Assembly: GCF_008364765.1 (NCBI RefSeq)
Contig: NZ_VTUY01000002.1
Span: 399,913 to 463,912, forward strand
From: Bacillus sp. CH30_1T
GTDB taxonomy: Bacteria > Bacillota > Bacilli > Bacillales > Bacillaceae_B
Length of the DNA stretch: 64,000 nucleotides
Direction of reading: 5' to 3'
Part shown: positions 1 to 9,090 of the stretch, piece after piece
Numbering within the stretch: the first letter of the stretch is position 1
Layout of the letters: each line of letters starts with the position of its first letter
Notes under the pieces: generated by a model
The model's database searches: none
Told to the model about the DNA's origin: nothing
The model's input: only the letters and a program-made list of their open reading frames with translations
Program-made: the position numbers and the translations under genes

Positions 1-1409
1 TTAATAATTCCAGTAGTACCTTTTTTTATTGAGTCCCCGATAGAGTCTCCTTTACCATCACTATCAACATCCATGAATTTTAGATCACTTAGTAATGATG
101 TTGTAATCATACCAACAGCTGCGCCTGCAACAGCCCCGACAGCTAACCCTATTGGACCACCGATAGCACCACCTGCAAGTGCACCGACATATGCTGATGA
201 TGCGATAGATGCACCAGCCACGGCAACATCTCCTGTAACATTCCCCGCAATCTCACTTGCTGATTGATCATGTTGAACGCCGTGTACAATATCACCGACC
301 ACAGTAGTTCCAATTCCAATATATCCAATTTTATTTCCAGCCCATTTAAAGGACTCTTTTACCCCTGTCATGGGGTCAACTAATTTATAAAGCTTAGGGT
401 AATTAGTAGCGTTGGTCCCGCTATATCTATTTTTCTTGAAGTCCATCAGTTCAGGTTTAGTTAATGAGACTCGCACACGTCTCTTGCCTTGAGCAGTTGT
501 ATAAATACTTTTAGTAGCACCAAATCCTTTTCGAGCTTTATTCACGTTTTTCGCAGCCCCATAACCTGTGGCAGCCGTAATCCCCAAATTCGTCGCAGCA
601 TTAATCGGCTGCTCTCGCCACTGATCAAAATTGATCCCTAGTGTCGGCGTAGGATCCCATTCCGGTTGCAATCCATTCACCGTATCAGCCGCTTCAACCC
701 CATTCTCGACAAATCGGGGATTGTTGGTCAGCTCGAAATAAGGGTTTGTCGACCCGCTCTCGGACTCATATTGAGGGTTGTAACAGCTGTTGGGCTGATA
801 CGTATCGATTGAGATTTTCCCGTTGGAGAAGAGACCTTGAATTTGGTGAATGTATTGGTTCATCGTGTGGACATCCTGTTGGATTGGCTCCAGGTTGGCG
901 GATTGACTTTGATCAAACTGGTGAAGTTTTTCAACGGTTTGATCTTTTTGCTGCCTCGCAACGTGAACCTGCTGAAGGAAAGAATCATCCTGTAATCTTG
1001 GTAATGAGACGATATCTTGAACACTTTGAATCGTTTCATTGGACTCACTTGTTAAGTCCATGACCACATCTCTTCCCCGATTTAATCCGTTTTCCATATC
1101 ATTCTGTAAAAAGCTTTCCTGTATATATCCATTTTGGGCTGGCTCCAACCCTTGTAATTCATTTTTAATGGCTTTCAGGGTAGATTGATATGTTGTCACC
1201 ATTTGCTGATAGAACTCCAGAAAGGATTGATGGGAATCCTGATAAAAAGACCGTATCGATTGACCTCCTTTTCCTTTAAAAGAGGCATCTTGAGAAATAA
1301 AGTCATTTATGGCAGATTCGATTTCGATCATCTGTTCTTTTTGCTGGTTTAACTTTCGAAGTACTTGTTCTAATCCTGACTCCAGAGACATGACATCCAG
1401 TGTTTTCAT
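1..1409 (-). CDS. LXG-domain type VII secreted polymorphic toxin (3' end outside the window)
   Basis: About 469 residues are visible and the frame stays open to the left edge, so the C-terminal toxin domain is not seen. The N-terminus (MKTLDVMSLESGL, then an FKGKGGQSIRSFY segment near residue 45) is typical of the LXG helical targeting domain of Firmicutes type VII effectors such as B. subtilis YwqJ and YobL. Residues about 1-240 are helical and Gln/Glu rich. A linker follows, and then a glycine/alanine-rich hydrophobic stretch (AGGAIGGPIGLAVGAVAG) that may be a pre-toxin, membrane-interacting segment. The ATG at 1409 follows a GGAGAGA-type ribosome binding site and lies 14 bases after the upstream small gene, so it is co-transcribed with it. 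LXG proteins are exported by the ESX-like system and kill neighbours through variable C-terminal domains. The toxin activity and immunity partner here cannot be named. Confidence 0.85.
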   Translation of the reverse strand, partial: MKTLDVMSLESGLEQVLRKLNQQKEQMIEIESAINDFISQDASFKGKGGQSIRSFYQDSHQSFLEFYQQMVTTYQSTLKAIKNELQGLEPAQNGYIQESFLQNDMENGLNRGRDVVMDLTSESNETIQSVQDIVSLPRLQDDSFLQQVHVARQQKDQTVEKLHQFDQSQSANLEPIQQDVHTMNQYIHQIQGLFSNGKISIDTYQPNSCYNPQYESESGSTNPYFELTNNPRFVENGVEAADTVNGLQPEWDPTPTLGINFDQWREQPINAATNLGITAATGYGAAKNVNKARKGFGATKSIYTTAQGKRRVRVSLTKPELMDFKKNRYSGTNATNYPKLYKLVDPMTGVKESFKWAGNKIGYIGIGTTVVGDIVHGVQHDQSASEIAGNVTGDVAVAGASIASSAYVGALAGGAIGGPIGLAVGAVAGAAVGMITTSLLSDLKFMDVDSDGKGDSIGDSIKKGTTGII

Positions 1410-1423
1410 CCCAATTTCTCTCC

Positions 1424-1702
1424 TTACCTGGCTTTGATATGTGAAGACAGTTCCTGATCGGCATCCGCCATATCCTGGACAGCCTGTCGTGTCAATTCTT
1501 CATTTAGCATAAGTAATTCTTTATAACTCTGTACCAACTGTTCCATGCTTTGGTTCAACTCGTTCAATTTTGTTACCACTTCCAGGCGATTTTCATGTCC
1601 AATGTTATTAGGTACATCCGGTTGAAGAGATTCTGCAGTGGATTTAATTTTTGAAAGGTGGTGGTCTATCTCACCTTGCACTACTCTGATTTCATTACCC
1701 AT
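1424..1702 (-). CDS. YwqI-like (DUF5344) LXG partner protein
   Basis: This 92-residue, entirely helical protein has no signal peptide. Its length and its place between a YwqH-like gene and an LXG gene match the ywqH-ywqI-ywqJ order of B. subtilis. Small helical partners of this kind (also called Lap proteins) bind the LXG domain and are needed for type VII export, so it is probably a targeting partner or chaperone for the downstream toxin. The start is an ATG at 1702 with a GGAGGTAGC-type ribosome binding site just upstream. Assignment rests on size, composition and context; I see no catalytic motif. Confidence 0.75.
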   Translation of the reverse strand: MGNEIRVVQGEIDHHLSKIKSTAESLQPDVPNNIGHENRLEVVTKLNELNQSMEQLVQSYKELLMLNEELTRQAVQDMADADQELSSHIKAR

Positions 1703-1738
1703 ACAAGCTACCTCCCGCTATATTAAATACATTTCTTT

Positions 1739-2089
1739 CTATTCAGCTGTTGCTTCAGCTTCAGATTCCAACCTATGAATGGTCTGTTCAATCGCCTGGA
1801 TTTCACTTCTTATGGTGTGCATCTTACTGCTCAACATAGAGAACACTTCACTAAACTGGTTATTTTCAATCTCTGTAAAGTAATGAAGCATTCCTTCAAG
1901 CCTTATTTCATCAAATTTACTTGCAAGCGTCCCTTGCCAGGTGAATGCAGATAATTCAGGTTTTGTAATAGATTCCCGATAACTTGAAAATTCCTGTTTG
2001 TTGCCTTGAAGTTTGCTCTGACATTCCTGAAGCCTTTGAAGTTGCTCACGTTTTTCCCATAACAACCCGTAGTAAAAATATAAAGACAA
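1739..2089 (-). CDS. YwqH-like (DUF5082) LXG partner protein
   Basis: This 116-residue coiled-coil protein begins MSLYFYYGLLWEKREQLQ and is rich in Glu, Gln and Leu heptads. It is the first gene of the three-gene LXG cassette. The start is TTG at 2089, supported by a strong GAGGTGA motif six bases upstream; no ATG lies nearby. A central tryptophan (TWQG, about residue 51) resembles the WXG turn of WXG100-type proteins, in keeping with a helical hairpin that pairs with the LXG domain. In B. subtilis the same position is held by YwqH. It is probably part of the pre-secretion complex and lacks any enzymatic motif. Confidence 0.72.
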   Translation of the reverse strand: MSLYFYYGLLWEKREQLQRLQECQSKLQGNKQEFSSYRESITKPELSAFTWQGTLASKFDEIRLEGMLHYFTEIENNQFSEVFSMLSSKMHTIRSEIQAIEQTIHRLESEAEATAE

Positions 2090-2367
2090 GAACCTTCACC
2101 TCAATTGATTACTCTAATTCATAAAATTTTCCAATCTTTTTAACTATAACATGGATGAAATTTTGTCAGAATGATAGAATCTGTTTATTTTTAGTATATG
2201 CAAGTAATCCTTTTTACCTATTCGATATATTATTTATCAATGAATAATACGAACTATTAATTAAGTATCACATTTTTTGTAAAATGAAACCTATTTCACA
2301 ACTATTATTTTCCAGGTTCTGAAACTTTTCTTATATTAAACACGTATTTTAAGTCAGAGGTGAAAAA

Positions 2368-2886
2368 ATGTACATAAACATACCTGAACCAACACAAACC
2401 ATATCAAAAAAAGCCACCAAAGTTTGGCGGATATCCAACACGATAGGACATACAACAGCACTGCTCATCATAGGAGCCCTAATGATATGCAGTGACCGAT
2501 TCGATTGGTACGACTGGATCGGGATCGTTCTTTACATTCTTGGAGGGCTGTTCATTGTCTCTTCCATTTTCTCCATCTTCATTGAACCCATTTACCTGCA
2601 AAGAACCTGGCGCTATCAGGTCGATCAGGAATTCGTTCAGTTGAAATTCGGGAAATTTCAACAACAGCACATCTTAATACCCATGGAGAAAGTGGAATAC
2701 GTCCGCACAGAGCAGGGGCCCATCATGCGTCGCTATGACCTTTATGACCTTGAAATCGGGACTACGACCTCCAGTCACAAAATACCTGCCATACCGGCAA
2801 ATGTAGCGAAGACATTAAAAGCGGAAATTGCCACCTTCGCAAAGATTCGGGATAAAGTTTCGAAGAAAGGAGAAATAAGAGCATGA
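2368..2886 (+). CDS. ydbS: YdbS-like bacterial PH-domain membrane protein
   Basis: The 172-residue protein has two membrane helices (about 27-45 and 49-69) followed by a cytoplasmic bacterial pleckstrin-homology (bPH2, former DUF304) domain with the usual 'LKFGKF...I.M.KVEYVRTEQGPIMRRY' type pattern. The ATG follows an AGAGGTG ribosome binding site. Its stop overlaps the start of the next gene (ATGA), so the two are translationally coupled, as in the B. subtilis ydbS-ydbT pair. Those genes are linked to resistance to bacteriocins such as amylocyclicin-type peptides; a role in membrane or peptide stress is therefore possible here but is inferred only from homology. Confidence 0.8.
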   Translation: MYINIPEPTQTISKKATKVWRISNTIGHTTALLIIGALMICSDRFDWYDWIGIVLYILGGLFIVSSIFSIFIEPIYLQRTWRYQVDQEFVQLKFGKFQQQHILIPMEKVEYVRTEQGPIMRRYDLYDLEIGTTTSSHKIPAIPANVAKTLKAEIATFAKIRDKVSKKGEIRA

Positions 2887-4313
2887 CCCATTTTGCCAAA
2901 AGATATCACCCAGCCTATATCATCGTCGAATTAGTATCAACCGCGAAGGGCCTATTCGGGTTCTATATCCTCCTGTTCCTACTTAAGGCGAATTCAACTG
3001 CCGGATGGGTAATATGGGGCCGCTACGCTCTGTTGGCTGCAACAGCGGTGTCTGTCCTGTCGATCTTTGCCAAGTGGCTTTTCAACCGCTATGAATTAAG
3101 TAATAAAACGATCCTTTTCAGAGAAGGGATGTTCGTTAAAAAACAAAAAACGGTCTCCTGGGATCGGATCCACAGCCATCGATCCAATACGACCTTCATT
3201 CATCGCTGGTTTGGATTAACTTCTTTAACCATGGAGACAGGGACGAGTGGAGAAAATGCCCAATTTGAATTCCCCGTCATCACACAACGAGAGAAAGTTC
3301 GCATTTTATCTTATCTCGAACAGAAGCAAAACAGAGATGAATCAAAAGATGGTATAAAGCCGGAACGCATGGTACACTTTCAAGCAACCAGGAAAGACCT
3401 GATTAAAGCATCCTTCACGTCACTAAGTTTCCTGGCGATCTTCCCATTAATAAGTGCCATCTATTTCAATCTGGCCGATTTCTTTGCCCTCGAAGAATCA
3501 GCAGAAAGTGCCTGGCACTACTTGCTCGATCACGTGTGGATCCTGATCGTCCTTTTTCTCGCTGCCATGATCCTGTCCATCTTCATCGGCTTTGTAAAAA
3601 CGTATATGAAGTATGGAAATTATGTCATTAGTGATGACCAGAAACGGATTTATATTAAAAAAGGGATTGGGAATGAGGTCAGCTACTCGATTCCAAAGAA
3701 TAAAGTACAAGCTGTCAGAGTGGAACAATCCATTGTGAAAAGGATACTCGGGCTTGTTTCGATCAAGTTGATCAGTGCCGGCTCCTTTGAAGGTGAAAAA
3801 GAGGAAATAAGTTCTTTATATCCCTTTATGCCCAAACGTGAAGCTTATGATATGCTGCAGACCATCCTTCCCCACTATCCGATCAAAGAGGAGATGGAAC
3901 GCTTCCCACTAAAGGTCCTTTGGCTGAAGCTTTTCCAACCTTATTATTTGACGATTGCTGCTGTAGTGGGCCTATGGATCTTTAAGATGGAATGGATTTG
4001 GATCGCAGGCATTGTCTTTGGAGTATCCATCCTCCTCAGAATCCTTGATTACTTGTTTACAAGCTACACCCGCCACGATCAAACCGTCCAAATTCGAAAG
4101 GGAGGCTGGTTGAACGAAACCTTCGTCACCCATCGGGACCGAATCCAGCAGGTGACCGTGAAGCACTCATGGGTCGAGCGAAAATTTGGAGTGGCCACCA
4201 TCATGTTCTCCAATCGGGCAAATCCGAGTCATGAGAGTTTGATGATTGGGGTGTCAAAAGAGGAAGCGGGTACGTTTTATGAGTGGTTTCATAAGAAATC
4301 CGTCTCTGGGTGA
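2883..4313 (+). CDS. ydbT: YdbT-like multi-pass PH-domain membrane protein
   Basis: The 476-residue protein carries several hydrophobic segments in pairs (about 15-65, 175-240, 345-390), each followed by a bPH2 domain, giving three PH-type repeats (for example the 'VVSWDRIHSHRSNTTFIHRWFGL', 'SIPKNKVQAVRVEQS' and 'THRDRIQQVTVKHSWVERKFG' regions, each quoted here in part). B. subtilis YdbT is about 493 residues with the same plan. It overlaps ydbS by four bases, so a membrane complex of the two proteins is likely. The biochemical function of this family is not established. Confidence 0.8.
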   Translation: MTHFAKRYHPAYIIVELVSTAKGLFGFYILLFLLKANSTAGWVIWGRYALLAATAVSVLSIFAKWLFNRYELSNKTILFREGMFVKKQKTVSWDRIHSHRSNTTFIHRWFGLTSLTMETGTSGENAQFEFPVITQREKVRILSYLEQKQNRDESKDGIKPERMVHFQATRKDLIKASFTSLSFLAIFPLISAIYFNLADFFALEESAESAWHYLLDHVWILIVLFLAAMILSIFIGFVKTYMKYGNYVISDDQKRIYIKKGIGNEVSYSIPKNKVQAVRVEQSIVKRILGLVSIKLISAGSFEGEKEEISSLYPFMPKREAYDMLQTILPHYPIKEEMERFPLKVLWLKLFQPYYLTIAAVVGLWIFKMEWIWIAGIVFGVSILLRILDYLFTSYTRHDQTVQIRKGGWLNETFVTHRDRIQQVTVKHSWVERKFGVATIMFSNRANPSHESLMIGVSKEEAGTFYEWFHKKSVSG

Positions 4314-4327
4314 GACGGATTTCATTT

Positions 4328-5257
4328 TTACAGACCTGGATAACACCGGTTTAAATCTTCCGTTACTTTTACTTCCTTGACCTTACACTGCCCCTCCAAA
4401 TTAACTATTCCAACTATTGATTCATCCATCCCATGATTTTTGAAGACTTCAAATGCTTTAATTATCTCCCCTTCGCTTGACTGAGGACGGATATGCAATG
4501 TTAAAGTTTGATGCTTATATAGCCGTGTGTAAAAATAATCATTGTCAACTTCCAGTTCTAAAATTGAACCAACAAACATATTTAGCGGCTCCAGTTCTTG
4601 ATCCAATTCTTCTGTGTCTACAATATCATTATGGTGGAACAGCATAAATTGTTGCTCTAACACTTGTACAAAATCATTCGATTCATTTTTTCCGTAGTAA
4701 TCTGTAATTAAATTATCATATCCCATTTTTAGATCAAGTGATATTTCAATAGGTATGTTTACAAGGTTTGAGCCTATTTTTTCAAGTGTATTGACTAGCT
4801 TTTCTGGGTTGGAGTCCCCACCATTGTAAATACCGTATACCTTAATATAGGTCTTCCCCTTATGTATCTTACTTTTCATATGTACATCTTCTATTCCATT
4901 TTCGAGGAAGACCTTATTATATTTTTTATACTCCTTATCGGTTTCAAGAAAATACTCATGTTTGCTTTGAATAAAATTTTCATCGAAGTTTTCGAGATTT
5001 CCAGAAATGTCACCACTAAATGTAAAATTTGGATGATCCTCCGATTCAAATTCTACATCATATCCATCTCCGAAAAGCTTTACGAGTACCACAATGATCG
5101 TTGATCCAACTGGGGTAGATTCCTTTATTGAAGTCATTTTCACTTTTTCGCCATAAGCCTCTTCAATTTGCTTTTCAGTATATACCGAAACTTTTTCCTC
5201 CAACGAATCACATCCTGCCAACAGTAAGATTATCATTAGGAGAATGAACTTCTTCAC
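4328..5257 (-). CDS. Putative lipoprotein of unknown function
   Basis: This 309-residue protein starts with a lipoprotein signal (MKKFILLMIILLLAGC), with the lipobox LAGC and modified Cys at residue 16. The start is GTG at 5257 with a GAGAAGGT ribosome binding site. The rest is acidic and hydrophilic with alternating beta-strand and helix character (DGYDVEFESEDHPNFTFSG; KTYIKVYGIYNGG), like surface-anchored proteins that occur as species-specific families in Bacillus. I do not recognise a named domain. It converges on ydbT with only 14 bases between the stops. The 3' region, facing ydbT, has a weak inverted repeat (ATCCGTCTC / GAGACGGAT) that may serve as a shared terminator. Confidence 0.7.
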   Translation of the reverse strand: MKKFILLMIILLLAGCDSLEEKVSVYTEKQIEEAYGEKVKMTSIKESTPVGSTIIVVLVKLFGDGYDVEFESEDHPNFTFSGDISGNLENFDENFIQSKHEYFLETDKEYKKYNKVFLENGIEDVHMKSKIHKGKTYIKVYGIYNGGDSNPEKLVNTLEKIGSNLVNIPIEISLDLKMGYDNLITDYYGKNESNDFVQVLEQQFMLFHHNDIVDTEELDQELEPLNMFVGSILELEVDNDYFYTRLYKHQTLTLHIRPQSSEGEIIKAFEVFKNHGMDESIVGIVNLEGQCKVKEVKVTEDLNRCYPGL

Positions 5258-5358
5258 TATTTTTCTACCTTCTCTCTATTCAAAGTTTATTTTTTGAAAT
5301 CTTAGATTTATAAATGTAATGTTCAACTTTCATTAACAATAGAAATACATATGATAGC

Positions 5359-5544
5359 TTACATGTAATATACTATTTTTGGAAGAGATAACACCTCAAA
5401 AAGACTTTTTAGTGAATATCCAAATTCATCAATGTAGATTTCTAAGTCTTCGGAAAGTTCTTCTATACTCTTATCAATAAGGTTGATTACAAGGAACAAT
5501 TCATGTGTCAGATAAAATTTTTCACTATTTGGGATAATCCTCAT
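5359..5544 (-). CDS. Possible small hypothetical protein
   Basis: A 61-codon frame with an acidic, leucine-rich, protein-like composition (IDKSIEELSEDLEIYIDEFG). No convincing ribosome binding site precedes the ATG, and the surrounding 5258-5610 stretch is very AT-rich. It may be a real small gene, the remnant of a longer one, or chance. I see nothing else in the 5258-5610 interval. Confidence 0.25.
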   Translation of the reverse strand: MRIIPNSEKFYLTHELFLVINLIDKSIEELSEDLEIYIDEFGYSLKSLFEVLSLPKIVYYM

Positions 5545-5639
5545 TCTGGAAAACTATATTGTGTTGAGGGTTCTGTTTGATCCATCAGCTTAGTCAATTT
5601 GCCGTTAATACTAATCGATTCTTATATGTAATGGAGGAT

Positions 5640-6135
5640 ATGCCAGGGTAAGGTTTAATTCTTTTCAAGGTACCATCACCATGATCAGTGATTTTATAAC
5701 AGGACAAAATGGAGAAGGGGAAGGCTGTAATAAATTAATATCTGTAGAAGATAGATCAAGAGGCACAGTGAATTTCGTCGTGTCACCAACCATATATTTT
5801 GTGAACCATGTAATGGTGGCTGTAGGGATAGAATAACCGGATATTATGATGGAAACGCACCTGTTCCTCTTATCTATCCACCACAATATCCTGCACTTGT
5901 CATGGTAAAAGAAAGTTCAACTCAAAATGTAAAAGTAGATTATTTCAACTCACAGTTGGAGAGCAGCGATGGCATGCTAAGATTAAATCTATCCCCCTAT
6001 ACTCAAATGGTATTAACCAACGGACAATCCTTTTCAAAGTACCCTGGCAACCGGAATCTGATCGTGATCTATGGGCCCGCCACGATGAGTATACCTGCTC
6101 AAACCACTCCTTATAGAATCATTATCTGGTGTTAG
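5640..6135 (+). pseudogene. Frameshifted conserved protein (two 1-nt lesions)
   Basis: Two overlapping frames together encode one continuous protein of about 165 residues. In frame 2 (from about 5645) the reading is ARVRFNSFQGTI...GTVNFVVSPTIYFVNHVMVAVG, stopping at 5834. In frame 1 it continues DRITGYYDGNAPVPLIYPPQYPALV... to WC and a stop at 6135. Adding one G in the GGG run at about 5825-5827 joins the halves in phase. The putative ATG at 5640, two bases after a GGAGG, is also one base out of frame with the body (ATG|CC, where ATGGCC would restore it). The family name is unknown to me, but the composition (YPPQY, SIPAQTTP) looks like a genuine conserved protein. Either a recently inactivated gene or two base-calling errors; a 77-codon open frame at 5902 is merely its 3' half. 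Confidence 0.6.
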
Positions 6136-6206
6136 ACATTTCGTGTTTTGTTCATTTACAGGCTTTTCTATGTACATATGTACAGATGGAATTCTGATAG
6201 ATTACA

Positions 6207-6243
6207 CGAAACAAACCCAAGCCATGAGCTTGGGTTTGTTTCG
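6207..6243. terminator. Perfect 16-bp hairpin between convergent genes
   Basis: CGAAACAAACCCAAGC at 6207-6222 pairs perfectly with 6228-6243 around a 5-base loop. The arms are A/T-rich at their bases, so it can terminate in both directions. It lies between the plus-strand pseudogene and the end of mqo on the minus strand. Confidence 0.8.
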
Positions 6244-6263
6244 AATATATTTAGGTTTGCATA

Positions 6264-7766
6264 TTAACTGTAAGCTAACTCTTTCCCATGTAGACCAAGC
6301 GTCTCTGCTGTTGAAGTATGAATTTCATTAAACAGCCATGGGTTTTCCACTAGTGACATCCCATATGAAGGAATCATTTCTTTTAGTTTCGGCTCCCACT
6401 CACTCATATGCTGTGGGAAGCATTTTTCAAATAACTCAAGCATAACGTGAACGGCAGTAGAAGCCCCAGGGGAAGCACCAAGTAATGCGGCTACAGAGCC
6501 ATCAGCGGCACTGACTACTTCCGTACCGAATTGAAGTGTTCCTTTCCCGCCTGCCTCAGTATCTTTGATCACCTGCACACGTTGGCCAGCCACTACGATA
6601 TCCCAATCTTCGAGTTTAGCATTAGGGATAAACTCCCGCAGTTCTTCCATTCGCTTTTCATTCGACAACAATACTTGCTGGATCAGGTATTTAGTCAATG
6701 ACATCTCTTTGGCACCTGCCGCGAGCATCGTGAGAACGTTATTCGGTTTGACAGAACCAATCAAATCTAAATTTGAACCCGTTTTTAAGAACTTGGGTGA
6801 AAAACCGGCAAACGGTCCAAACAGTAACGATTTTTTATTATCGATATATCGTGTATCAAGATGCGGAACAGACATTGGGGGAGCCCCCACCTTGGCTTTA
6901 CCATATACTTTGGCATGATGCTTCGCTACTACTTCCGGATTGTTACACACCATAAACAGTCCGCTTACCGGGAATCCTCCAATATGTTTCGATTCAGGAA
7001 TACCAGTTTTTTGAAGTAAAGGAAGACTTCCGCCTCCACCGCCGATAAAGACAAATTTTGCCGTGTGATTTTCGATTTTACCACTGTCGATATTATGCAC
7101 CTTGACTTCCCAAGATCCGTCACTGGTACGTTTAATATCCTTCACACTATGCTTGTAGTTTATCTCGACATTTTGCCTCGTTAAATGGTCAAACATCATT
7201 CGTGTTAAAGCCCCGAAGTTGACGTCCGTCCCGGAGTCGATTTTGGTTGCCGCTATCGGTTCATTCGATGTACGGCCTTCCATGATGAGCGGTATCCACT
7301 CCTTTAGTTTTTCAGGGTCATCGGAAAATTCCATTCCTTGAAACAAGGGATTACTTGACAGCGCTTCCAATCGTTTTTTCAAAAACGCTACATTTTTTTC
7401 CCCTTGCACCATACTCATATGAGGTATAGGCATGATAAAGCCATCAGGATTACCTATCAAATCACGGTTTACAAGATACGACCAAAACTGTCTTGAAAGC
7501 TGGAATTGTTCATTGATTTTAATTGCTTTACTAATATCTACCGATCCGTCAGATTTCTCGGACGTATAGTTAAGCTCGCACAATGCAGCATGCCCCGTAC
7601 CCGCATTATTCCATTCGTTCGAGCTTTCTTCACCTGCACTTGAGAGCTTCTCAAACACTTTGATTTCCCATTCAGGTGCTAACTCTTTCAGCAAAGATCC
7701 CAAAGTCGCGCTCATGACTCCGGCACCAATTAAAATAACGTCTGTTTTTTTCTGTATGCTGCTCAT
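6264..7766 (-). CDS. mqo: Malate:quinone oxidoreductase
   Basis: This 500-residue FAD enzyme oxidises L-malate to oxaloacetate and passes electrons to the quinone pool at the membrane surface, as an alternative to NAD-dependent malate dehydrogenase in the citric acid cycle. The N-terminal dinucleotide-binding motif [10 protein letters not shown] is at about residues 14-23, followed by the Mqo signature [30 protein letters not shown] near residue 240 and the C-terminal [22 protein letters not shown] block are also family hallmarks. Length matches the family (about 500). The ATG is preceded by AAGGAAGG at a spacing of six bases. It is monocistronic, with a 100-nt GC-rich leader upstream (separate entry). 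Confidence 0.97.
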   Translation of the reverse strand: MSSIQKKTDVILIGAGVMSATLGSLLKELAPEWEIKVFEKLSSAGEESSNEWNNAGTGHAALCELNYTSEKSDGSVDISKAIKINEQFQLSRQFWSYLVNRDLIGNPDGFIMPIPHMSMVQGEKNVAFLKKRLEALSSNPLFQGMEFSDDPEKLKEWIPLIMEGRTSNEPIAATKIDSGTDVNFGALTRMMFDHLTRQNVEINYKHSVKDIKRTSDGSWEVKVHNIDSGKIENHTAKFVFIGGGGGSLPLLQKTGIPESKHIGGFPVSGLFMVCNNPEVVAKHHAKVYGKAKVGAPPMSVPHLDTRYIDNKKSLLFGPFAGFSPKFLKTGSNLDLIGSVKPNNVLTMLAAGAKEMSLTKYLIQQVLLSNEKRMEELREFIPNAKLEDWDIVVAGQRVQVIKDTEAGGKGTLQFGTEVVSAADGSVAALLGASPGASTAVHVMLELFEKCFPQHMSEWEPKLKEMIPSYGMSLVENPWLFNEIHTSTAETLGLHGKELAYS

Positions 7767-7890
7767 GATAACCTTCCTTACTCTTTATATTTTCAGAAAA
7801 GAGTAACCGCTCCTGCTCGGGTCTCACTTAAAGCAAGGCGCCACCCTGGAACTCACCTGTTCTGTTATAACCATACCACAATCTATTATA
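7767..7890 (-). promoter_or_regulatory. mqo promoter and GC-rich structured leader
   Basis: Read on the minus strand, a TATAAT-like -10 (complement of 7879-7886) is followed by about 100 nt of leader. Part of it (7809-7862) is far more GC-rich than its surroundings and contains CCAGGGTGGCGCC, GAGACCC and GAGCAGGAGC. GGGT and ACCC blocks can pair, and GGCGCC is self-complementary. I cannot match it to a named riboswitch class. The remaining gene-free interval 7891-8136 is AT-rich and shows nothing clear. Confidence 0.4.
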
Positions 7891-8136
7891 ATAATTTAGG
7901 GGTTAAAATATCTACCATTATCTGATAATTATATACTATTTTGAGCTTTTAAAAAAGTGCAAAGTCCGTTTTCAAAGACTTGGTAACCTAGTAAACAAAA
8001 ATATATACATAGGAATCTATTCCCACGCCCATCCTCTAAAGCCCCTGGGAAAACCTGCACATTTTTGTTCACTCGGTTTTTGGGGATAGCGCAGCATTTC
8101 AATGAGGATTGAAAACTTGAGTTAACTTGTCGTTAA

Positions 8137-8182
8137 AAAAGGATCAAAGAACGTTGGGTTGTTCTTTGATCCTTCTTTTTTG
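8137..8182. terminator. Bidirectional rho-independent terminator
   Basis: AAGGATCAAAGAAC (8139-8152) pairs with GTTCTTTGATCCTT (8161-8174) around an 8-base loop, with A-tract before and T-tract after. It terminates the minus-strand YiaA-like gene; a second weaker hairpin (GGGCAGTA / TACCGCCC, 8205-8230) lies between it and that gene. Confidence 0.85.
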
Positions 8183-8237
8183 CTAACTTATCCAGAACAA
8201 CAAAGGGCAGTATTGCAAGCAGTACCGCCCCCCATTA

Positions 8238-8708
8238 TTAATTTCTTTCTCTAGCCAGCTGCGTATCCCGGATATTTTTCTGAATGGTAATAGCCGCAAA
8301 TAGACTAAGAACAAATGACATACCATAAAATCCTTTTTCACTTAAGATAATACTACCGGCATTATAAAGTCCGATCGCCATCAAGGAAATGGCTACAATC
8401 ACTGCAAACCAACTGAGTCCGTAATAGATGCCCGAAACAGGGATATCCTCTTCCTTGTCCCTTACTGCTTTTTGCAGGGATACGGCTGCATACAATCCGA
8501 ATATCAATACAGCAAAGTAATACCCCTTCTCATTCAGTTCCATTCCTGCATTGAACAGGCCAATCAGATAAGCGGAGACACCTACCACCAAAGCTGCCCA
8601 ACTTGCCCCTTTAAACGCGGCAGTCGGTTCCCCTTCTTTTCTTTCCACCTTGATCTTTGGTTTCTTTTCATCATTTTTCATTAACGGGTTTTCATTCAAC
8701 TCAGACAT
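8238..8708 (-). CDS. YiaA/YiaB-family membrane protein
   Basis: The 156-residue protein contains two copies of the YiaAB two-helix module (about residues 33-80 and 96-145). Each is of the form WAALVVGVSAYLIGLFNAG...EKGYYFAVLIFGLYAAVSLQK and ends near an (R)DKEED or RDTQ segment. The N-terminal 30 residues are charged and cytoplasmic. Function of the family is unknown. The ATG follows AGGGGTG. It stands alone between two terminators. Confidence 0.8.
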   Translation of the reverse strand: MSELNENPLMKNDEKKPKIKVERKEGEPTAAFKGASWAALVVGVSAYLIGLFNAGMELNEKGYYFAVLIFGLYAAVSLQKAVRDKEEDIPVSGIYYGLSWFAVIVAISLMAIGLYNAGSIILSEKGFYGMSFVLSLFAAITIQKNIRDTQLARERN

Positions 8709-8848
8709 TTACCGCACCCCTTTACTGTCATTCAATATGCAGGATTTACCCTGCTACCTAAGAATCATTATAGCAATTTTTTACAGATTTTGTTTACTAT
8801 TATGAGTGAAATTTTCACTTATATGGTATGAATTTTTTTAGTAAAAAT

Positions 8849-8900
8849 GGCCAGTCCCCAGTATGCGTAGCGATAGCTTACTGGCGGACTGACCCTTTTT
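8849..8900. terminator. Hairpin with GTCAG/CTGAC arms, left of dus
   Basis: GGCCAGTCC...CCAGTA pairs imperfectly with TACTGGCGGACTGACC and is followed by a T-run (8895-8902). The core (CCAGTA...TTACTGGCGG..CTGACCC) is repeated in the hairpin after dus at 10104-10157. No plus-strand gene ends here, so its origin is likely a dispersed repeat. The remainder of 8709-9090 is AT-rich and holds only the dus promoter region. Confidence 0.55.
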
Positions 8901-9090
8901 TTGCTATCTTTTATTTTTTTTCTTTTAGTCATGAAGAAACACGACTAATCATCCCCTTGCACTTTTCGCTTTTTACTATTAAAGTATATACTGGTTGAAA
9001 TCCAGCCCAACTGGGAATGGATAAAACTGAAGTACTTTACTTTTTAATTATGGGAACATGTTTTCCTTAAGGAAAGGGTTTAAATATATT

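Noticed and set aside
73..267. Plus-strand 64-codon frame rich in Ala and Pro
   Set aside because: It is antisense to the Gly/Ala-rich segment of the LXG toxin and has no ribosome binding site.
746..1063. Plus-strand 105-codon frame
   Set aside because: Lies wholly antisense to the LXG toxin gene, which is clearly coding on the minus strand.
7800..7865. T-box leader in front of mqo
   Set aside because: AGGGTGGCGCC resembles the T-box core AGGGTGGNACCGCG, but the rest of the core, a specifier stem and a terminator are missing.
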